Source: Syntrophomonas sp. UBA5432
Lineage (GTDB): Bacteria; Bacillota; Syntrophomonadia; Syntrophomonadales; Syntrophomonadaceae
NCBI GenBank assembly: GCA_002424365.1
Contig: DIRQ01000017.1
Span: 34,867 to 67,767 of the forward strand
Length of the DNA stretch: 32,901 nucleotides
Direction: 5' to 3'
Shown: piece after piece, positions 28,932 through 32,901 of the stretch
Layout: each line of letters begins with the position of its first letter
How positions within the stretch are numbered: position 1 is the first letter of the stretch
Translations under genes and position numbers: made by a program
Notes under the pieces: generated by a model
What the model was told of the DNA's origin: nothing
Seen by the model: the letters and a program-made list of their open reading frames with translations, nothing else
The model's database searches: none

Positions 28932-30334
28932 TGCAAGTAAGCCTGAAATTCGTTTGTCATAGTATAAATGGACGGATTATAGAAGGAAATGATAAGCATA
29001 TTATAACCAGCATTACCACCGATTCGCGTAAAGTTGAAGAGGGAGCGCTTTTTATTGCTTTGGTAGGAGAAAAATTTGATGGCCATGAATTTGTTCAAAC
29101 AGCTCTGGAACATGGTGCTTATGCTGCGGTAGTATCACGGGTTACTGATATTCTTTTACCTGAAGGTAAAACCCTTATCCTGGTAGACGATACTCTACAG
29201 GCTTTGCAGGATCTAGCATCTTCCTATCGCAAATGTTTTGATATACCGATAATAGCAGTAACTGGCAGTGTAGGCAAAACCACCTGTAAGGAATTAGTGG
29301 CTTTATGCCTGTCCTCTACCTGGAAAATACTAAAAACAAAAGGGAACTATAATAACGATATCGGTTTGCCCCTGACCTTGCTACAACTTGATAGGAGTTA
29401 TGAAATGGCGGTAGTAGAAATGGGTATGCGGGGGTTGGGTGAAATACAGCGCTTGGCAGCCATTGCCCGGCCCAAATATGCCCTTATAAGCAATATTGAA
29501 CCTGTACACCTGGAAACAATGGGGAGTTTGGAGAATATTACCCGAGCTAAATGCGAAGTATTAGCGGAAATACCGGAGGACGGTTTTGCCCTGATTAATG
29601 GCGATTATAAGCTACTAATAGAGAAAGCCAGGGAGTATTCTTGCCGAAAATATACCTTTGGCTATAATAATGATTGTGATTTTCAACTAGTAGACTGCCA
29701 GATAAGACATTCGAAGATGAAAATAAAAATGCGCTGGCAAAATCAACTTAAAACCTTGCTTTTTCCATTGCCAGCCCGAAAGCTGGCTCTTAATGTCGTA
29801 GCAGCTACTTCTATGGCCTACTTGCTGGGTATAAAAACGGAATCCATAAAAAGCAGTTTGATGAATTATAAACCTAGTGGTAACCGTTTGAATATTATTA
29901 ACCTGGAAAGTGGCGGAGCAGTTATTAATGATACTTATAACGCCAACCCGGTTTCCATGGCGGCAGCCCTGGAAACTGGCCGGGAACTTGCTACTCCCGG
30001 TAAATACCTGGCTGTTTTGGGAGATATGTTTGAGCTGGGCGACCTGGAAACCGAAGCCCACCTAAAGGTTGGACGGATTGCCTATACCTCGGGGGTAGAC
30101 CTCCTAATTACGGTAGGTGATCTGGCTCAAAATATAGCCTGGGGGGCACTGGAAACGGGCATGAATCCGAAACAGGTATGCCATTTCCTAACTAAAGCGG
30201 AGGCCCTGGAATACTTGCAGACCAGGGTTGATAATGAATGGACCCTACTATTCAAAGCTTCCAGGGGCATGCAATTGGAAACCCTGGTTGAGGAGCTATT
30301 TGCCAAAGGATGTTTGCGTAAAGCCATTAAATAG
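28931..30334 (+). CDS. murF: UDP-MurNAc-tripeptide:D-Ala-D-Ala ligase
   Basis: MurF attaches D-Ala-D-Ala to complete the UDP-MurNAc-pentapeptide. It has 467 residues. The N-terminal domain shows TDSRKVEEGALFIALVGEKFDGHEF, the ATP loop AVTGSVGKTTCKELV (about 111-125), then KGNYNNDIGLPLTLL and the C-terminal NDTYNANPVSMAAAL. The start is GTG 28931, sharing its G with the murE stop codon, with AAAGGA 11 nt upstream, so the two genes are coupled. A dispersed purine repeat starts on the last base of its stop codon. Confidence 0.96.
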   Translation: MQVSLKFVCHSINGRIIEGNDKHIITSITTDSRKVEEGALFIALVGEKFDGHEFVQTALEHGAYAAVVSRVTDILLPEGKTLILVDDTLQALQDLASSYRKCFDIPIIAVTGSVGKTTCKELVALCLSSTWKILKTKGNYNNDIGLPLTLLQLDRSYEMAVVEMGMRGLGEIQRLAAIARPKYALISNIEPVHLETMGSLENITRAKCEVLAEIPEDGFALINGDYKLLIEKAREYSCRKYTFGYNNDCDFQLVDCQIRHSKMKIKMRWQNQLKTLLFPLPARKLALNVVAATSMAYLLGIKTESIKSSLMNYKPSGNRLNIINLESGGAVINDTYNANPVSMAAALETGRELATPGKYLAVLGDMFELGDLETEAHLKVGRIAYTSGVDLLITVGDLAQNIAWGALETGMNPKQVCHFLTKAEALEYLQTRVDNEWTLLFKASRGMQLETLVEELFAKGCLRKAIK

Positions 30335-30356
30335 TGAGGCGTGAGGGGTAAGGGGT
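30334..30356. repeat. GTGAGGCGTGAGG-type repeat between murF and mraY
   Basis: GTGAGGCGTGAGGGGTAAGG matches the unit type seen at 11221-11232 and the complement at 1411-1427. It begins on the last base of the murF stop, within a gap of about 49 nt before mraY. Confidence 0.6.
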
Positions 30357-30383
30357 ATATTATGTATACAGGGAGGTTTCTGA

Positions 30384-31364
30384 TTGCAGGGATATGTAAT
30401 AAACACATTAATTGCTGCCGTAATAGCTATAGTAGTTTCTGCGCTTATGGGACCCTTAATGATACCATTTTTACAACGGCTGAAAGTGGGACAGAACATA
30501 AGGGAGGAAGGGCCGCAGCGGCACTATGCCAAAGCAGGCACACCTACTATGGGTGGCATAATTGTTATTACTGCAGTAATGGTAGCTACATTTATCATGG
30601 CGGGCACTAGTTCGCAAGCGCTTAGTGCAGTGTTTGTAATGATTGCATTTGGAGCTATTGGATTCTGGGATGATTATATTAAAGTGGTGCTTAAGCGCTC
30701 TCTTGGTTTACGGGCTCGGGAAAAACTATTATTGCAACTATTAATTGGACTCTTATTTGGATTACTATTAGTTTATTATTTTAATCGGGGAACAGAAATT
30801 ATTATCCCATTTAGTGGAACCATCATCGATTTAGGGTATATATATATCCCATTTCTTATACTGGTACTAATTGCCACCTCTAATGCTGTGAATCTGACCG
30901 ATGGATTGGATGGACTGGCCTCTGGGGTTACCTTTTTTGTTGCCCTGGCTTATGCTATGGTCTGCCTTATGATTTCAAATTATCAGCTTACAGTATTTTG
31001 TGGAGCTCTGGCCGGAGCTTGTATTGGTTTTCTGATTTTTAACCATTACCCTGCCCGGGTATTTATGGGAGATACTGGTTCGATGGCTTTGGGTGGAGCG
31101 ATAGCAGCAGTTGCGGCTCTAAGTCGTTCTGAAATTGCCCTACTTATTATTGGCGGGGTGTACGTAATTGAGGCTCTGAGTGTGATTATTCAAGTAGTTT
31201 CATTTCAGACTACTGGTAAGCGAGTTTTTCTGATGAGTCCTCTGCACCATCATTTTGAACTAAGAGGTTGGTCGGAGACCAGAATAGTCAAAGTTTTTTC
31301 TGTGATATCCCTTCTTTTTGTTATAGTGGGACTATTGGGGTTTAAAGGTATTGGAATTAGATAG
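30384..31364 (+). CDS. mraY: Phospho-N-acetylmuramoyl-pentapeptide transferase
   Basis: MraY transfers phospho-MurNAc-pentapeptide from UDP to undecaprenyl phosphate, making lipid I at the inner face of the membrane. It has 326 residues and about ten membrane segments. Signatures are RHYAKAGTPTMGG near the N-terminus, FWDDYIKV, SNAVNLTDGLDGLASG (catalytic aspartates), FMGDTGSMALGG and SPLHHHFELRGWSE (the HHH motif). The start is TTG 30384, after GGGAGGT at 30371-30377. An ATG at 30362 is in another frame and shadows the gene. Confidence 0.97.
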   Translation: MQGYVINTLIAAVIAIVVSALMGPLMIPFLQRLKVGQNIREEGPQRHYAKAGTPTMGGIIVITAVMVATFIMAGTSSQALSAVFVMIAFGAIGFWDDYIKVVLKRSLGLRAREKLLLQLLIGLLFGLLLVYYFNRGTEIIIPFSGTIIDLGYIYIPFLILVLIATSNAVNLTDGLDGLASGVTFFVALAYAMVCLMISNYQLTVFCGALAGACIGFLIFNHYPARVFMGDTGSMALGGAIAAVAALSRSEIALLIIGGVYVIEALSVIIQVVSFQTTGKRVFLMSPLHHHFELRGWSETRIVKVFSVISLLFVIVGLLGFKGIGIR

Positions 31365-31378
31365 GAAGTGTAATTATA

Positions 31379-32752
31379 GTGGAGTTTAAGGGCAAGAGAA
31401 TTCTAGTAGTGGGAATAGCCCGTAGCGGAATAGCCGCAGCTAAATCCCTGAGCAAAAGGGAGGCTATTCTTTTTGCTTGTGACCGAAAAACTAACGATGA
31501 ATTAGGAGACATTTTATTAGAATTAGAAACACTGGGTGTAGAAGTGTATACTGGCAGTTACCCTCGGGTTAGTTCGGATAGATTTGACCTTCTAGTAGCC
31601 AGTCCGGGTGTACCCCTGGATATAGCTCCTTTTATTCAGGCCCGTAACACCGGGGTACCAATAATAGGTGAGTTGGAACTGGCTTATTTACTTAAACCGG
31701 ATGCCGTAGATCTGTATGCCATAAGCGGTACTAACGGTAAGACTACTACGGTTTCCTTATTACAGGCGATTCTAGCTGCTGATGGTCGTATGGCATTAGC
31801 CGGAGGCAATATAGGAATTCCTCTTACCACTCTGGTGGACAGCATGACCGCAGGGGTTATTGTAGTAGAAGCCTCCAGTTTTCAACTGGAGACTACCTGT
31901 CATTTTAGGCCTCGTATAAGCGCCTTATTAAATATAACCCCTGACCACCTGGACCGGCACAAAAGCATGGAGGGCTATATTAAGGCCAAATCCAGAATAT
32001 TTTCCTACCAAAATAGAGATGACTATGCCGTATTAAATTATGAAGACCTGCATATTAGGGAAATGGCAAAAGAGTGCCCGGCTCGGGTTATCTATTTTTC
32101 CAGTCAGCGGTTTTTGGAGGAGGGGGCATTTATTAAAGATGGTCTGATATATTTTGTTTTGGATAATAAAGTAATGCCAATATGCTCAATACAAGAAGTT
32201 TTCTTGCGTGGGCAACATAATCTGGAAAATATTCTTTGTGCAGTGGCGGTAGCAGCTATTGCCGGTGCTAAAGTAGAATCTATCCAGGAAACCTTGAAAA
32301 CTTTTATCGGAGTTCGTCATCGTATAGAGGAAGTAGCGGTAGTAAATGGTGTTGTCTACGTAAATGATTCCAAGGCAACCAATCCGGAATCAGCTATTAA
32401 AGCGATGCAATCTTTTAATGAACCTATTGTTTTGATAGCTGGAGGACGTAGCAAAGGTTCCAGTTTTGAAGAATTTGCCCTTTTTATTAAGGAGAAAGTA
32501 AAGGGCTTGGTTCTTGTAGGAGAAGCCCGGGAAGAGATAAGTAAGGCAGTCATGGATGCTGGTTTTCGGAATATATATGAGGTAGATGATTTTAACACAG
32601 CCGTAGCTACAGCCCGGCAGCTGGCAGCACCCGGCGATGTTGTATTATTATCTCCAGCGTGTGCTAGCTGGGATATGTTTAAGAGTTATGAACAGCGGGG
32701 GGATTTGTTTTGCCAATTAGTTCGGGCCATGCAGCCAGGGCAAGGAGGGTAA
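31379..32752 (+). CDS. murD: UDP-MurNAc-L-alanine:D-glutamate ligase
   Basis: MurD adds D-glutamate to UDP-MurNAc-L-Ala. It has 457 residues. The N-terminal Rossmann-like domain starts KRILVVGIARSGIAAAKSL. The ATP loop is AISGTNGKTTTVSLL (about 115-129), followed by LNITPDHLDRHKSMEGYIKAK and the C-terminal VYVNDSKATNPESAIKAM. The start is GTG 31379, behind AGGAAGTG. It follows mraY by 14 nt and precedes ftsW by 3 nt. Confidence 0.97.
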   Translation: MEFKGKRILVVGIARSGIAAAKSLSKREAILFACDRKTNDELGDILLELETLGVEVYTGSYPRVSSDRFDLLVASPGVPLDIAPFIQARNTGVPIIGELELAYLLKPDAVDLYAISGTNGKTTTVSLLQAILAADGRMALAGGNIGIPLTTLVDSMTAGVIVVEASSFQLETTCHFRPRISALLNITPDHLDRHKSMEGYIKAKSRIFSYQNRDDYAVLNYEDLHIREMAKECPARVIYFSSQRFLEEGAFIKDGLIYFVLDNKVMPICSIQEVFLRGQHNLENILCAVAVAAIAGAKVESIQETLKTFIGVRHRIEEVAVVNGVVYVNDSKATNPESAIKAMQSFNEPIVLIAGGRSKGSSFEEFALFIKEKVKGLVLVGEAREEISKAVMDAGFRNIYEVDDFNTAVATARQLAAPGDVVLLSPACASWDMFKSYEQRGDLFCQLVRAMQPGQGG

Positions 32753-32755
32753 AGA

Positions 32756-32901
32756 TTGAGGCTTAAGAAGGGGCCGCCGGATTTTGTACTCTTTATAACT
32801 ACACTGGTTCTGGTAGGTGTAGGCCTTGTTATGGTTTTTAGCTCCAGTGCTGTAACTGCCAGTGTGGAAAATCAAAGCCCTTATTACTTTTTTCAGCGCC
32901 A
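32756..32901 (+). CDS. ftsW: FtsW/SpoVE-type SEDS glycosyltransferase, 5' part
   Basis: This gene is cut by the window end; 48 codons are visible. TTG 32756 lies 6 nt after AAGGAGGGT, whose end overlaps the murD stop. The translation contains a first membrane segment (FVLFITTLVLVGVGLVMVFSSS) and then SPYYFFQR, typical of the N-terminus of FtsW/SpoVE/RodA proteins. These polymerise glycan from lipid II with a partner class B PBP. Position after murD favours FtsW or SpoVE over RodA. Confidence 0.88.
   Translation, partial: MRLKKGPPDFVLFITTLVLVGVGLVMVFSSSAVTASVENQSPYYFFQR

Noticed and set aside
30341..30610. 89-codon frame overlapping the murF-mraY junction
   Set aside because: It is a frame-shifted shadow of mraY. 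The TTG start of mraY has the ribosome site and the family sequence.
1..32901. CRISPR arrays, tRNA genes, prophage or insertion-sequence transposase
   Set aside because: I saw no regularly spaced long repeats, no cloverleaf sequence with the conserved TTCRA arm, and no transposase or integrase motif in any frame.

Overview
The window looks like a chromosomal segment of an anaerobic, low-to-mid-GC Firmicute of the class Clostridia. Gene order and repeat style are consistent with the Syntrophomonadaceae (a Syntrophomonas-like organism). That name is an inference from recall, not from a database search. Supporting signs are the recJ-rel-dtd and hisS-aspS-6S RNA-tcdA orders, strong AGGAGG ribosome sites, many TTG/GTG starts, a T-box leader, a paaK-ACT pair and a single-PBP division cluster.

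Layout. (1) 1-1612: an edge region with a small palindrome, then a leftward tandem P-loop ATPase whose second P-loop is degenerate. (2) 1613-7699: a stress/repair/tRNA-quality block, recJ, rel, dtd and a metallo-beta-lactamase-fold hydrolase. (3) 7700-9060: an accessory patch with a small degraded-looking ORF converging on an orphan Hint (intein-like) protein. (4) 9076-11179: an extended -10 promoter, a complete phenylalanine-type T-box (UUC specifier), a second antiterminator/terminator module without Stem I, then aroF and pheA. (5) 11180-11727: a mosaic intergenic region with short repeats, a 72-nt three-helix hairpin and a near-consensus promoter with a long hisS leader. (6) hisS-aspS, then a 6S RNA at the position B. 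subtilis bsrA occupies between aspS and tcdA/yrvM. (7) 15098-18286: tcdA, an endonuclease III-like glycosylase, paaK and a tandem-ACT protein, closed by an 11-bp-stem terminator. (8) 18477-21717: three membrane/exported proteins, closed by a terminator. (9) 21729-22838: a PHP-domain protein with its own promoter. (10) 23084-32901: the division and cell-wall cluster, with MraZ boxes, mraZ, rsmH, an ftsL-like gene, a PASTA-bearing class B PBP, murE, murF, mraY, murD and the start of ftsW.

How they work together. The last block builds lipid-linked peptidoglycan precursors (murE/F/D, mraY) and the septal synthase (ftsW, PBP, ftsL), with mraZ as likely autoregulator. The rel, dtd, hisS, aspS and 6S genes form a translation/starvation neighbourhood. 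aroF and pheA commit carbon to phenylalanine. Both show signs of weakened classical feedback control (no N-terminal regulatory domain on AroF, a changed ESRP motif on PheA), while the RNA leader is doubled. I see no wholly new multi-gene system. The strongest unusual signals are the one-and-a-half T-box, the orphan Hint protein, the 72-nt hairpin and the unassigned three-gene envelope operon.
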